A stretch of DNA of 64,000 nt from Prosthecobacter vanneervenii (GTDB lineage: Bacteria > Verrucomicrobiota > Verrucomicrobiia > Verrucomicrobiales > Verrucomicrobiaceae), in NCBI RefSeq assembly GCF_014203095.1, contig NZ_JACHIG010000003.1, forward strand, positions 434,001-498,000, written 5' to 3'. The position numbers and the translations under genes were made by a program. Positions 52,779-61,946 of this stretch are shown here, piece by piece (positions within the stretch are counted from its first letter, which is position 1; each line of letters opens with the position of its first letter). Under the pieces are notes generated by a model, which was given only the letters and a program-made list of their open reading frames with translations, searched no databases and was not told where the DNA came from.

Positions 52779-53717
52779 ATGAAACACCCGCTGCCCTTCC
52801 TCTGCGCCCTCCTTCTTTTCACCACATCAGCACTACAGGCCCAGGAGCCAGAGAGAATTCGTGATGTCATCTACACCAAGCACGATGGCGTGGCTCTGAC
52901 GATGGATGTTTTCAAGCCAGCCAAGCCCAACGGCGCAGGGATCATCAAAATCATTAGCGGCGGGTGGAAGTCGAATCACAATGGCATCAGCGACGGCGGC
53001 TGGCCGAAGGCGGGCTACACCACGTTTGTGGTGGTGCACGGCACGCAGCCGAGGTTTCAGGTGGAAGAGATCGTGGCGGACCTCAACCGTGCCGTGAGGT
53101 TTGTGCGTGCGCATGCGGCAGAATATGGTGTGGACCCGCAAAAGCTCGGCGTCACGGGCGGCAGCGCGGGCGGCCACCTGAGCCTGATGCTGGCCACGCG
53201 CGGCGGCGCGGGAGATCCTAAGGCGGTGGATCCCGTGGATCGTGAAAGCAGCGCCGTGAATGCCGTGGCATGTTTCTACCCGCCCACCGATTATCTGAAC
53301 TGGTTCGAACCCGGAGACAATGCCTTGGGCATCGGCAAACTGGCTGCTTATGCAGGCGCTTTCGGACCGAAGGCGGCGACTGAGGAAGGCCGTGCGGCAT
53401 TGGGCAAGGAGCTGTCCCCGATCTACTGGGTGCACAAAGGCCAGCCTCCCATCTTCATCGTGCATGGCGATGCCGACCCACAGGTGTCCATCACTCAATC
53501 GCAGCGCTTTCTAAAACGCTGCCATGAAGAAGGCGTGGTGTGCGAGCTCGTTATTCGCCTGGGTGCCGGGCACGGCGGATGGCAGGAGATGCCTCAGGAC
53601 ACGGAGCGCATGACCGAGTGGTTTGATCTCCAGCTTCTCGGCAAACAACCGGCCAAAGCGTTCACGCTGAATGTGTCGTCACTGCCCAGCACGCCGGTGC
53701 AGAAGGTTAAAAAGTAG
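52779..53717 (+). CDS. Exported alpha/beta-hydrolase (esterase/acetylesterase-like)
   Basis: The product has 312 residues with a signal peptide ending LQAQ. Nucleophile Ser129 in GGSAGG, acid in HGDAD and His in GAGHGG. The oxyanion segment is SGGW rather than HGGG. It is 22 bases after the preceding hydrolase gene. Together they suggest stepwise removal of acyl decorations. Confidence 0.85.
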   Translation: MKHPLPFLCALLLFTTSALQAQEPERIRDVIYTKHDGVALTMDVFKPAKPNGAGIIKIISGGWKSNHNGISDGGWPKAGYTTFVVVHGTQPRFQVEEIVADLNRAVRFVRAHAAEYGVDPQKLGVTGGSAGGHLSLMLATRGGAGDPKAVDPVDRESSAVNAVACFYPPTDYLNWFEPGDNALGIGKLAAYAGAFGPKAATEEGRAALGKELSPIYWVHKGQPPIFIVHGDADPQVSITQSQRFLKRCHEEGVVCELVIRLGAGHGGWQEMPQDTERMTEWFDLQLLGKQPAKAFTLNVSSLPSTPVQKVKK

Positions 53718-53780
53718 GGAGGCCGAACCCTGCGTGTTTTCATTTGAAGTCCGTTTTACAGTCATTGTCCTGCTTGTCTC

Positions 53781-55394
53781 ATGAAGTCTCTTTTTTGCCT
53801 CCTGCTGCTGACCGCCGCTGTGTTTGCCGATGATTCGGCCAAAATCGCCGCTCTTCTTTCCAAAGGCGGTGTGGTGACAATTCCGGCAGGAGACTACCAT
53901 CTCGATGGCGACAAGCCGCTGGTGCTTGGCTCGAACACGACGGTGCTTGCCCATGGGGCGCGATTCATCCTGCCGGAGACGCTGCCGGACAAGGCGCGTG
54001 TGGTTGTCTTTGCCGGGCAGGACATCGCGCATTTCAGCTGGCATGGTGGGGAGTTTGTGGGGCATGTGTTTGACCCGGCGCAGAAGGAGAATCTCTGGGA
54101 GCCCAATGCAAACACGAAGGGCATTGAGATCACGACGACCAAACAAGGCGGTACGCATGACATCCTGTTTCGCGAAGTGAAGGCCAACGGGATGGCGGGA
54201 GCCGTGATCGGGGTGCATGGGCTGGTGGGTAAAAGCAGCGAGAGCGAGGTGAAGGCCTATGCCGAGCGTGTGGCGGTGGAAAGCTGCACGCTGCTGCGCA
54301 GCGGGAAGTTCATGTGGGACTACGGCTACCTGTGGCAGATCATGACCTTCCCCGAAGCTTATGAGCCTTGGGAGGTGGAGCGTGCCAGAAAGTACTTCCG
54401 CACGGACCTGACTCGGGATGCCACTTTCAGCGGGGACTTGGTGAAGTTTGACAACAGCACACGCCCGCTCGCCGTAAGCGAAACGGATGATCCCAAAGAA
54501 GCGCTCACCTTCATGGGTACAAGCCTGCCGAAAAATATCGTGCGTGGCAGGCAGTATTTTGTGGTCGAATCCACCCCACAACACATCAAGATCGCCGACC
54601 AGCCGAAAGGCAGGGCGATTCGTTTTGACAATGATGGCAGTGGCGTGCTGGCATTCAATCTCAGCGGCACCTACCTGGGAGCTTATGCCCCGACGGGCAG
54701 CGGCCCGGGCAAGGGGGCATTTGACATCGTGGGCGCGCTGGATGTCCGCGTCACAGGCTGCCAGCTCAGCGCCCTGGGAGACACGATGCACATTCAGCGC
54801 TGCAGGAATGTCATTTTCTCAAGCAACCACATTCTTGGCAGCCGCATGGGGGCCTTCTTTCTGGCGGAGTATTGCCAGAACGCCACCATCACCGGAAACC
54901 TGGTGGATGGCACCAACGGCTCGCGCGTGATCAGCGTGGAAAAAAGCTGCACGGATGTGACGATGACTGGAAACACCTTCCGCAATGGCGGGCGCGGGGC
55001 GTGGATCAACCAGCCGGTGAACTTTATCATGACAGGGAATGTGTTCGTGAACAACACCACGAAAAATGAGCCTGACATGCGGCGGGGACGCATCGCCTAC
55101 CGCACGGCCAAGCCGGGCGAGTTTCCGGAGCTGTACTTCACGATCTATGAGCCGGGTGCCAGCTACGGCCCGGTGATTGTGAAGGACAACATCTTCATCC
55201 TCGGCGATTCCGCGCCTGACGAAGCCGTCACCTTCGCCCCCAACGGCCACGACCTGCAGTTCAGCGGCAACACTTTCCAAAACAAGGCCGCGACCATCGT
55301 GGTGGATCCGAGCTGCAAGAACACGCTGATCGACCACAACCAAGGAGCGAAGACGGTGAATAATCCGGTGGATTTTAATCACGGCCGCCGCTGA
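53781..55394 (+). CDS. Secreted right-handed beta-helix protein
   Basis: The product has 537 residues with a signal peptide (ends VFADD). An N-terminal cap with GGVVTIPAGDYHLDG and many turn units of N-x-V-I/F-S-N type (RNVIFSSNHILG, NATITGNLVDG, CTDVTMTGNTFRN, NFIMTGNVFVN) form the pectate-lyase/Hedgling-type helix. A polysaccharide lyase, epimerase or glycosidase is likely. A catalytic set cannot be fixed by eye. Confidence 0.82.
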   Translation: MKSLFCLLLLTAAVFADDSAKIAALLSKGGVVTIPAGDYHLDGDKPLVLGSNTTVLAHGARFILPETLPDKARVVVFAGQDIAHFSWHGGEFVGHVFDPAQKENLWEPNANTKGIEITTTKQGGTHDILFREVKANGMAGAVIGVHGLVGKSSESEVKAYAERVAVESCTLLRSGKFMWDYGYLWQIMTFPEAYEPWEVERARKYFRTDLTRDATFSGDLVKFDNSTRPLAVSETDDPKEALTFMGTSLPKNIVRGRQYFVVESTPQHIKIADQPKGRAIRFDNDGSGVLAFNLSGTYLGAYAPTGSGPGKGAFDIVGALDVRVTGCQLSALGDTMHIQRCRNVIFSSNHILGSRMGAFFLAEYCQNATITGNLVDGTNGSRVISVEKSCTDVTMTGNTFRNGGRGAWINQPVNFIMTGNVFVNNTTKNEPDMRRGRIAYRTAKPGEFPELYFTIYEPGASYGPVIVKDNIFILGDSAPDEAVTFAPNGHDLQFSGNTFQNKAATIVVDPSCKNTLIDHNQGAKTVNNPVDFNHGRR

Positions 55395-55468
55395 TAGAGC
55401 CAGCATAGCCGATGAGCTGAATGCAAATCTGCTCGTAACAGCCGAATGACCTGTGCTATAGGCTGGCC

Positions 55469-56146
55469 ATGGCTCTTACCCGCATTTACCTGATCCGCCA
55501 CGGCGCCACCATCCTGACTGCTGAAGACCGATTTGCCGGTGCCACGAATGTGCCGCTATCTGAGGAAGGCCGCAACCAGGCTGCACGCCTGGCACAGCGG
55601 CTCAAAGGCCTGCCAGTGACAGCGGTGTATGCCTCGCCACTGGACCGCACCATGGAGACAGCTCGCATTCTGGCTGCGGCGCACCAGCTGGAGGTGCATC
55701 CAAGAGAGGGCTTGAAAGAAATCTCCCATGGCCACTGGGAGCAGCTGACGCGCGCGGAGGTGGAACAGAAGTTTCCCAGCGAAGCAGCGGCCTGGGATGA
55801 GGATCCTTTCACCTTTGCGCCAGAGGGCGGGGAGAGCGGTCTGGCTGTCACCGCACGTGCCCTGCCCGCGCTGATGGAGATCGTGCGGCAGCATGAGGGG
55901 GAATCGATCATCGTCGTCTCCCACAAGGCAACGATCCGCCTGTTGCTTAGCTCGCTGCTCGGATTCGATCCACGCCGCTACCGCGACAATCTGGATCAGA
56001 ACCCGGCCGCGCTGAACGTGGTGGATTTCAAGGACCCGGTGCGCGCACGTCTGATGCTTTTCAACGACACCTCTCACTACTCCGAGGATACGCTGATCAA
56101 GCCGGACACGCCGAAGGCCTGCCTGTCCAGCTGGTGGGCAAAATAA
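55469..56146 (+). CDS. Histidine phosphatase (phosphoglycerate-mutase-like)
   Basis: The product has 225 residues. The RHG motif (10-12, LIRHGAT), a second His in VVSHKA and Arg in SPLDRTMETA are the branch-1 catalytic set. Cytoplasmic. Substrates range from phospho-sugars to alpha-ribazole-type compounds. The call is to family level only. It converges on the sialate-esterase gene with 9 bases between. Confidence 0.9.
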   Translation: MALTRIYLIRHGATILTAEDRFAGATNVPLSEEGRNQAARLAQRLKGLPVTAVYASPLDRTMETARILAAAHQLEVHPREGLKEISHGHWEQLTRAEVEQKFPSEAAAWDEDPFTFAPEGGESGLAVTARALPALMEIVRQHEGESIIVVSHKATIRLLLSSLLGFDPRRYRDNLDQNPAALNVVDFKDPVRARLMLFNDTSHYSEDTLIKPDTPKACLSSWWAK

Positions 56147-56155
56147 GCAGCGCTG

Positions 56156-57892
56156 TTACTTCTTGGGAGCGGTGGCTTTATATTTCGTCAGCATCTCCTG
56201 CACTTTTTTGCGTAGCTCGACGGCCTCCGGGCTTTTGCGATCCATGCCCTGGAGCTTGGCGTTCAACGTCTTGATTTCGGTGGCGAGAGCACGGCGGTCG
56301 TCCACCGCAGGTGCTGCGGCAGCGACCTCCACATCATTCCAATCATCGGTGCGGAAAATGGAAGCGGGTAGGCCGTCGCTATTCACCAGATTGGCCCCTT
56401 CGGGGTTGGCCGCCCAGGCGTAGCGCACGGCCACGGGCTGCTTTACTTCCGCGCTGCTGACTATGACGCTGTCTTTGCCATCAATTTTTGCATCCGCCCA
56501 TTTCCAGGCGTGGTCTGCACCGGCGATTTCAAAGCGCTTCAAGGCAGCTCCATCGCGCGCTTTCAGCCCGGAGCCGGCTTGATCAAAGATCACGCGCACA
56601 GCGCCCCCTTCCACCTGGCTCGATTTAAACAAGGGGCCGCTGTAGATGATGTCGCGGCCGTAGTCCTTGGCCAGAGCCCAGCGGGCGAGGCGCTCGCCGG
56701 GTGTCTTTTTGTCCTTGGGATGGATGTCATTGGCCTCTCCTACTTCATTGATGATGGCCATGCCGGTCTTGGGAGTTGAAGTCAAAATGTGGCGCATGCG
56801 ATCCTGCAGCAGTGCCCATGGGTCTGGCGTGCCGGCTTCAGTGGAGGGTGCATGGAAATTGGCCAGCTGCACGAAGTAGAAGGAGAATTCATCCGCCCAG
56901 CGCTGGCGCCAGTCGCGGATCATCAGCGGCAGGGTCTGGTCATAAGGCACGGCGCCGGGCTTGGCATTGGCTTCTCCTTGATACCAGATGGCACCACGCA
57001 TGGTGTAGCCGGCAAAGGGATTGATCATGGCATTGAAGAGCACGCCGGGCTTTCCCTCTGTCTCCAGCGGCGGCTTGGGCGCGGCGGGTCGCTTGGGAAG
57101 ACGCTTGCGGTCCGCAGCGGGCTTGCCCTTGGCCGCAGCCATGGTTTCCTGCCATTTTTTAAGACTGGCCTCATAAGCAGCCTGAGCTTTGGCGGCGTCA
57201 TAGCTGGCGGCTTCTGCCAGCAGCTTGTCCACCATTTCCTTGGTGCCGGGCAGTGTGTTCAGTGCTTCACGGCTGGTGAAGGTTTCCACCGGCTTGCCGC
57301 CCCAGGCGGTCTTGAGCACGCCCACAGGCACGCCAAGCTCCTGATGCAGCTTGAGAGCAAAGAAAAACGCCACTGCCGAGTAGCCGGGCACCGTCTGCGG
57401 GCTGCTCTGCGACCATGTACCTGCGATGTCTTCCTGCGGCTCGGCAGCGGTGACCAGAGGCGCATTGAACATCCGCAGGCCGGGATAGTCGGCTTTGGAA
57501 ATCAGCTCCGCATAGGCCGGCACACGGTCCATGGTGAAATACATGTTTGACTGTCCCGAGGCGAGCCAGACCTCGCCCACGAGCACGTCATTGATCATGA
57601 CGCTGTCAGAGCCGGATTTCACGGACAGAGTCGCTCCTTTGGCGTCTGCAGCACCTGTTTCAATGCTGGTGCGCCAGCGGCCTTTTTTGTCTGCCTTTGC
57701 AGAGGCGGTCTTGCCTTTAAACTCAAGTGTGACTTCGGCCTGCGGGCTCGCTTTGCCCCAGACGGCGGCCGCACGCTCGCGCTGCAGCACCATGTGGTCG
57801 CTAAAAAAATGAGGCAGCGAGAGCTCGGCCAGCAGGCTGGCTGGCAGACCGAGGCAGAAGGTGGCGACAAGGAAGCGCGGAAGCATTTTCAT
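56156..57892 (-). CDS. Sialate O-acetylesterase-like SGNH hydrolase
   Basis: The product has 578 residues from the ATG at 57892. The signal peptide ends LLAEL. The start of the mature domain has FFSDHMVLQRER, the family hallmark. The catalytic Ser115 is in ASGQSNM, and WYQGEANA follows later, as in 9-O-acetyl-sialic-acid esterases. An Ala/Lys-rich insert lies at about 240-290, and a coiled tail ends in Lys. Divergent from the thioesterase gene (90-base gap). Confidence 0.9.
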   Translation of the reverse strand: MKMLPRFLVATFCLGLPASLLAELSLPHFFSDHMVLQRERAAAVWGKASPQAEVTLEFKGKTASAKADKKGRWRTSIETGAADAKGATLSVKSGSDSVMINDVLVGEVWLASGQSNMYFTMDRVPAYAELISKADYPGLRMFNAPLVTAAEPQEDIAGTWSQSSPQTVPGYSAVAFFFALKLHQELGVPVGVLKTAWGGKPVETFTSREALNTLPGTKEMVDKLLAEAASYDAAKAQAAYEASLKKWQETMAAAKGKPAADRKRLPKRPAAPKPPLETEGKPGVLFNAMINPFAGYTMRGAIWYQGEANAKPGAVPYDQTLPLMIRDWRQRWADEFSFYFVQLANFHAPSTEAGTPDPWALLQDRMRHILTSTPKTGMAIINEVGEANDIHPKDKKTPGERLARWALAKDYGRDIIYSGPLFKSSQVEGGAVRVIFDQAGSGLKARDGAALKRFEIAGADHAWKWADAKIDGKDSVIVSSAEVKQPVAVRYAWAANPEGANLVNSDGLPASIFRTDDWNDVEVAAAAPAVDDRRALATEIKTLNAKLQGMDRKSPEAVELRKKVQEMLTKYKATAPKK

Positions 57893-57982
57893 GGTGACTG
57901 TGCGGGTGAAAACGCGGGGAATGCCGCTGCCTATCGCGAAGATCGTTGCGAATTGGCGGAGCATCCCGAAAGTCCTGCACCG

Positions 57983-58426
57983 ATGAACGACGACCTCCTG
58001 CGCGATACCGAACGCTTTCTGCATGAGCAGATGCCGCTCACCCAGGCGATGGGGGTGCGGCTGGAAAGCTACGACGGCAAGCAGCTCATCGTGACAGCGC
58101 CGCTGGAGCCCAATCACAACCATCTTGGCACCGCCTTTGGCGGCAGCCTCAGCGCACTGACCACTCTGGCCGGATACGCCATGCTCTGGCTGCAACTGGG
58201 GGATAGACAAGCGCACATCGTTGTGCGCGAGAGCAGCATCCGCTATAAGCACCCCGTGCGCGGGATTTTACGTGCTGTTTGCCAGAGTCCTGATGAAGTT
58301 GAGATGGCTGCCTTCAAGACCACTTTTAAAGATACTGGCAAAGCACACCTGAGACTCCGAGTGCAGGTCATTCACGAAGGCAGGGCCTGCGTGTTTTATG
58401 AGGGTGACTTCGTGGCGCTTCGTTGA
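57983..58426 (+). CDS. Hotdog thioesterase (YiiD C-terminal type)
   Basis: The product has 147 residues. Characteristic NHNHLGTAFGGSLSALTTLAGYAM segment (quoted in parts: HLGTAFGGS and LAGYAM) at about 45-70, with the catalytic position in the long helix. It is a better match to the family than the related gene at 25405. Acyl-CoA hydrolysis is predicted. The next gene is convergent after 11 bases. Confidence 0.82.
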   Translation: MNDDLLRDTERFLHEQMPLTQAMGVRLESYDGKQLIVTAPLEPNHNHLGTAFGGSLSALTTLAGYAMLWLQLGDRQAHIVVRESSIRYKHPVRGILRAVCQSPDEVEMAAFKTTFKDTGKAHLRLRVQVIHEGRACVFYEGDFVALR

Positions 58427-58437
58427 GAGGAGACTGC

Positions 58438-59478
58438 TTACCTGGCCTTGGCATCGCCCATGTCCACCAGTTCAACACGACGGTTTTTTGCCCTGCCTTC
58501 CTCAGTGGCATTTGCAGCCACAGGCGAAGCGAAAGAAACTCCCACCGGAAACAGCCGCTCTTTGGAAATCCCCCTGCCTGCCAGGTTTGCCACCACTGAA
58601 TCAGCACGGCGCTGAGACAGACTGCGATTGTATTCAAAGCTGCCCTGCGTGTCTGTATGCCCCACCACAAGGACGCGCAGGCCAGGCTTGTTTTGAAGAA
58701 GCTTTGAGATCTCAACCAGAGTAGGCTCCGAGTCCGGACGGATGGATGCCTTGTCTGTGTCAAAGAGGATGCCGTAAAGGGCCACCTTGCCGTTCAGTGC
58801 GATCTGCCCCTCCATCTCCTCGGCTTTTACGAGCACCATCTTCTGCTCCATTGGCTTCACCTCGCAGATGTCCACACGCACCACTGTGCTTTTTTCAGGA
58901 GCTTTCAGACTGGCGGCGGTCCATGCTGCCTCGAAGGCCCACACGGAGCAAAAAACATCTCCTTCAGATCGGGCCAGGCGGGCGGCAAGATAATTTGACT
59001 TGGTTTTGTCCACTCCCTGCATGGCCATGAACTGAGGGTGCTCCCTGTCTGTATTTGACGAAGTCATGCCATAAACTTCCATGGCCAGGTTGTCCCCCTT
59101 GTTTTTTTCGATCTCCTCGCCAGTTCCGCGAAAGAGAATCTCGAAGCCTTTTTCCTTCAGTTCATTTTCATACTGACGAGCACCTTCCAGAGTGCCGATA
59201 CCAGAGGGTAGATTGTAGTACAGCGTGGTCTTGCGACCCTCGGCATCCACCTTTTTGAAGGGCTTCATCTTTCCTTCTCCGTAATCAAAAACAATGCACT
59301 CCAGAGCAAGCCTCAGCGCGTCGTAGTTCTTCTGCTCATACCAGAGCATGGTCGAGCCGTCGTAGCGCTTAAGCAGCGGGTGATCCTTCCCGCCTTTTAC
59401 ATCCGCAGCCGAGGAAGAGCGAGCAGACAGGACACAGACAAGCATGACGGCGAGCAAGGCAGGCTTCATAATGTTCAT
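58438..59478 (-). CDS. OmpA-family outer-membrane-associated protein with DUF4892-like N-domain
   Basis: The product has 346 residues with a signal peptide (ends SSAAD). The N-terminal 200 residues look like DUF4892 domains (LPSGIGTLEGARQYENELKE). The C-terminal OmpA domain (about 225-340) has FDTDKASIRPDS, VVGHTDTQGSFEYN and LSQRRADSV, with the peptidoglycan-binding Asp and Arg. It anchors the envelope to the wall. The ATG nine bases downstream (59469) is an alternative. Confidence 0.85.
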   Translation of the reverse strand: MNIMKPALLAVMLVCVLSARSSSAADVKGGKDHPLLKRYDGSTMLWYEQKNYDALRLALECIVFDYGEGKMKPFKKVDAEGRKTTLYYNLPSGIGTLEGARQYENELKEKGFEILFRGTGEEIEKNKGDNLAMEVYGMTSSNTDREHPQFMAMQGVDKTKSNYLAARLARSEGDVFCSVWAFEAAWTAASLKAPEKSTVVRVDICEVKPMEQKMVLVKAEEMEGQIALNGKVALYGILFDTDKASIRPDSEPTLVEISKLLQNKPGLRVLVVGHTDTQGSFEYNRSLSQRRADSVVANLAGRGISKERLFPVGVSFASPVAANATEEGRAKNRRVELVDMGDAKAR

Positions 59479-59605
59479 GAGATCGAAAATGGCCTCTTCA
59501 TCCGGCAGTGCAAGCAAAGTCAGAAATCTCAACGAACTCTTTATCTGGCCTCCAGCCGCCGAGCATGTTTGCAAGAACTCCACGCGCAGTCCGTTGACTC
59601 GCTCC

Positions 59606-60478
59606 ATGATACGCACGACATTTCTCTCCCTGGTTCTCGGCACGGCCTCGCTGGCCATTGCCGCAGAGCCTCTCCCTGAAAGTGCCAAAGTCGGCCAGTT
59701 CTATGCCGGCTGCCAGGCTTACACCTTCAAGTCTTTTGACCTGATGACGGCGCTGGAAAAGATCGCCGCCTGCGGTGGCAAGACGGTGGAGTTTTTCCCT
59801 GGCCATCTGGTGAACAAAGCCGATCCGAAGTCCAAGTTTGACCATAACACGACCGCTGAGGAACGCGCTCCGGTGAAGGCCAAGCTCAAGGAGCTGGGAC
59901 TCACCCCCGTGGGCTACGGCGTGGTGCGCCTGGCCAACAATGAGGCTGAGTGCCGCAAGATCTTTGACTTCTGCAAGGACATGGGAGTCGGAATCGTGGT
60001 CAGCGAGCCAGCGGAAGATGCCTTCGATCTCATCGAGAAACTGGTGAAGGAATACGACATCAAGATGGCGATCCACAACCATCCGAAAAAGCCGCTGGAC
60101 CGCAGCTACCGCTACTGGGACCCCGAGTATGTGCTCAGCCTGGTGAAGGACCGCGATCCTCGCATGGGCTCCTGCGCCGACATCGGCCACTGGGTGCGCT
60201 CCGGCGTGAAGCCCACCGATGCCATCCGGATCCTCAAAGGCCGCATCTTTGACAGCCATGTGAAGGATCTGGAAGCCTTTGGCGTGCGCGAGGCCAAGGA
60301 CATGATCTGGGGCACCGGCAAGTCTGACATCCCCGCCGTGCTGAACCTCTTTGCCGAACAGGGCTTTTACGGACCGCTGGATGCCGAGTGGGAAAAGGAC
60401 TGGGAAACCAGCCAGCCTGACGTGACCAAGTGCCTGGAGTTTGTGAAAAATTTCAAGCCGACCACGGCCGCCAAGTAA
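59606..60478 (+). CDS. Exported sugar phosphate isomerase/epimerase-like TIM barrel
   Basis: The product has 290 residues with a signal peptide ending AIAAE. TIM-barrel strands with metal-ligand candidates: Glu in VEFFPG, His in MAIHNHP, Asp in SCADIGHW and Glu in GPLDAEW. Unlike the homologue at 45469 it carries a signal peptide, so it acts outside the cytoplasm on a free sugar. An open frame extends upstream from 59444 but overlaps the divergent OmpA gene start and is rejected. Confidence 0.85.
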   Translation: MIRTTFLSLVLGTASLAIAAEPLPESAKVGQFYAGCQAYTFKSFDLMTALEKIAACGGKTVEFFPGHLVNKADPKSKFDHNTTAEERAPVKAKLKELGLTPVGYGVVRLANNEAECRKIFDFCKDMGVGIVVSEPAEDAFDLIEKLVKEYDIKMAIHNHPKKPLDRSYRYWDPEYVLSLVKDRDPRMGSCADIGHWVRSGVKPTDAIRILKGRIFDSHVKDLEAFGVREAKDMIWGTGKSDIPAVLNLFAEQGFYGPLDAEWEKDWETSQPDVTKCLEFVKNFKPTTAAK

Positions 60479-60504
60479 TCCGAATTCAGAAATCAAAATC
60501 GCTG

Positions 60505-60540
60505 CGCCGGAGGATCACGCATCCTTCGGCGTTTTTCTTT
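60505..60540 (+). terminator. Intrinsic terminator
   Basis: An 11-base stem (CGCCGGAGGAT with ATCCTTCGGCG, one G-T pair) and a five-base loop are followed by a T-rich run TTTTTCTTT. It closes the isomerase transcript and also lies just 3' of the convergent gene ending at 60545. Confidence 0.88.
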
Positions 60541-60544
60541 TGGG

Positions 60545-61231
60545 TCACGGGTTCGAGGCTTTCACCTCATCGACCCAGAGCTTTCTGCCCTGGCCCACGA
60601 GGTAAACGAGACGTGACTTCGCCACATCAAACACTGTCCCTTTTGCCTCAAGCTTCTGCGAGTCGTTTACCGTCACGGTCACATTGTTGCCTCTGAGAGC
60701 GACATCCAGCTTGATCCATTCGCCGGGCTTGGCCTGCAGCGGTGCGGTAGCCAGACGCTCGGTGCGGTAGTAAGCCGGATCAGCCAGCTGCTCAGGCGTG
60801 GGCGGTGGTACTTTTTTGCCTTCCTTGGCCAGTGCGGCACGCAGCTTTCCGTGCTCGATGTGCGACTGCGGCGAGCCGCGGTCCTGCGCGATGGCGAGCG
60901 TATTGCCATAGATGGAAACCCGCAGCAGATGCGCGGAGCCGCCAAAAGCGGATTCACCGTCCACGAGGATCAGGCAGTTGCCTTTTTCATCCAGCTTCAC
61001 CTTGCAGTTCAGGTCCAGATCGCGGCCAGAGAGCGGCGCAAATGCCGCCGGGCCATGGTCATCATCCTTGGCACAGACGCCTTGCAGCACGCCTTCCCGC
61101 ACCGTCCATGAATTGGCTCGACCGCCAGTGGTCCAGCCTTTGGGCAGTGCGGCGGCGGAGAAATCTTCATGAAGAAGTTCACCGGCAATGACGGAGGAGC
61201 AAAACAACAGAGGGAGCAGAAGAAGGCGCAT
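60545..61231 (-). CDS. Secreted jelly-roll protein
   Basis: The product has 228 residues with a signal peptide (ends SSVIAG). DFSAAALPKGWTTGG opening and a GNNVTVTVNDSQKLEAKGT block resemble DUF1080-type concanavalin domains, as in the protein at 42425. Function unknown, glycan binding likely. Confidence 0.72.
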   Translation of the reverse strand: MRLLLLPLLFCSSVIAGELLHEDFSAAALPKGWTTGGRANSWTVREGVLQGVCAKDDDHGPAAFAPLSGRDLDLNCKVKLDEKGNCLILVDGESAFGGSAHLLRVSIYGNTLAIAQDRGSPQSHIEHGKLRAALAKEGKKVPPPTPEQLADPAYYRTERLATAPLQAKPGEWIKLDVALRGNNVTVTVNDSQKLEAKGTVFDVAKSRLVYLVGQGRKLWVDEVKASNP

Positions 61232-61327
61232 TCATTTGAAACGATGGATTCACCGTGCCTTTTGCGCCTGTCTTGTGAATCGCTTCACTGCTTCGCTTCC
61301 AGCATTGACCGGGCTCCGTCCTCCATC

Positions 61328-61936
61328 ATGATTCACGGTGTGAACACCCGTGCTCTTCTTGTTTCTCTCCTTTTGCTTTTGGCCAACGCCAGCCTTGGCC
61401 GCGCCGATCAGTTTGTGCTGTTCGATGTCACCTTCACTTTCACTCAAGAGGACGCCCTCACCTCGAAGCCCAGCCAGTCGCACTATTACGTGAAAAGCGA
61501 CCGACTGAATCCGTCGCGCCCCAAAGACTGGACCTCGCCTGTGGATTACAGAAACGGTACAGTGCACCTGCGTCTGGAGGTTCTCGAAAAGCCAGCGGGA
61601 GATCAGCCCACCTCCTGGAGTGTTTGCTACATCCCTTACAAGGGGCAGAACCACGGCTATGGCTGCATCGGCACCGGGCCCTACACCACCACTGGCGTGC
61701 ATGAGAAGGACCTTTCCATGACCACCTTCTGGCAGAACAACGACATCCTCTGGGACCAGGGCATCAAAGAAATGCACCTCGTGCTGAAGGACGATCACAA
61801 CCTGCACGCCCACAAGCGCCCTGATCCCGAGAAGTTCTTTCCCACCAAGGTGCGCATGACGCTGATCCAGGTGTCCAAAGGCGCCACGTATGATCCGAAG
61901 CTGGTGCCTGAGCTGCAAGCAGCCAGCTCACGTTGA
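61328..61936 (+). CDS. Secreted protein of unknown function
   Basis: The product has 202 residues from the ATG at 61328, with a signal peptide ending GRADQ. The mature part starts with alternating strands (QFVLFDVTFTFTQEDA) and has several Trp/Tyr/His. No family is recognised, but the density of strands and a H-V/L-H-pattern near SQSHYYVK and NLHAHKRPDPEKF hint at a polysaccharide lyase-like sandwich. An upstream open frame from 61169 overlaps the divergent gene and is rejected. Confidence 0.65.
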   Translation: MIHGVNTRALLVSLLLLLANASLGRADQFVLFDVTFTFTQEDALTSKPSQSHYYVKSDRLNPSRPKDWTSPVDYRNGTVHLRLEVLEKPAGDQPTSWSVCYIPYKGQNHGYGCIGTGPYTTTGVHEKDLSMTTFWQNNDILWDQGIKEMHLVLKDDHNLHAHKRPDPEKFFPTKVRMTLIQVSKGATYDPKLVPELQAASSR

Positions 61937-61946
61937 GCAAGGATTA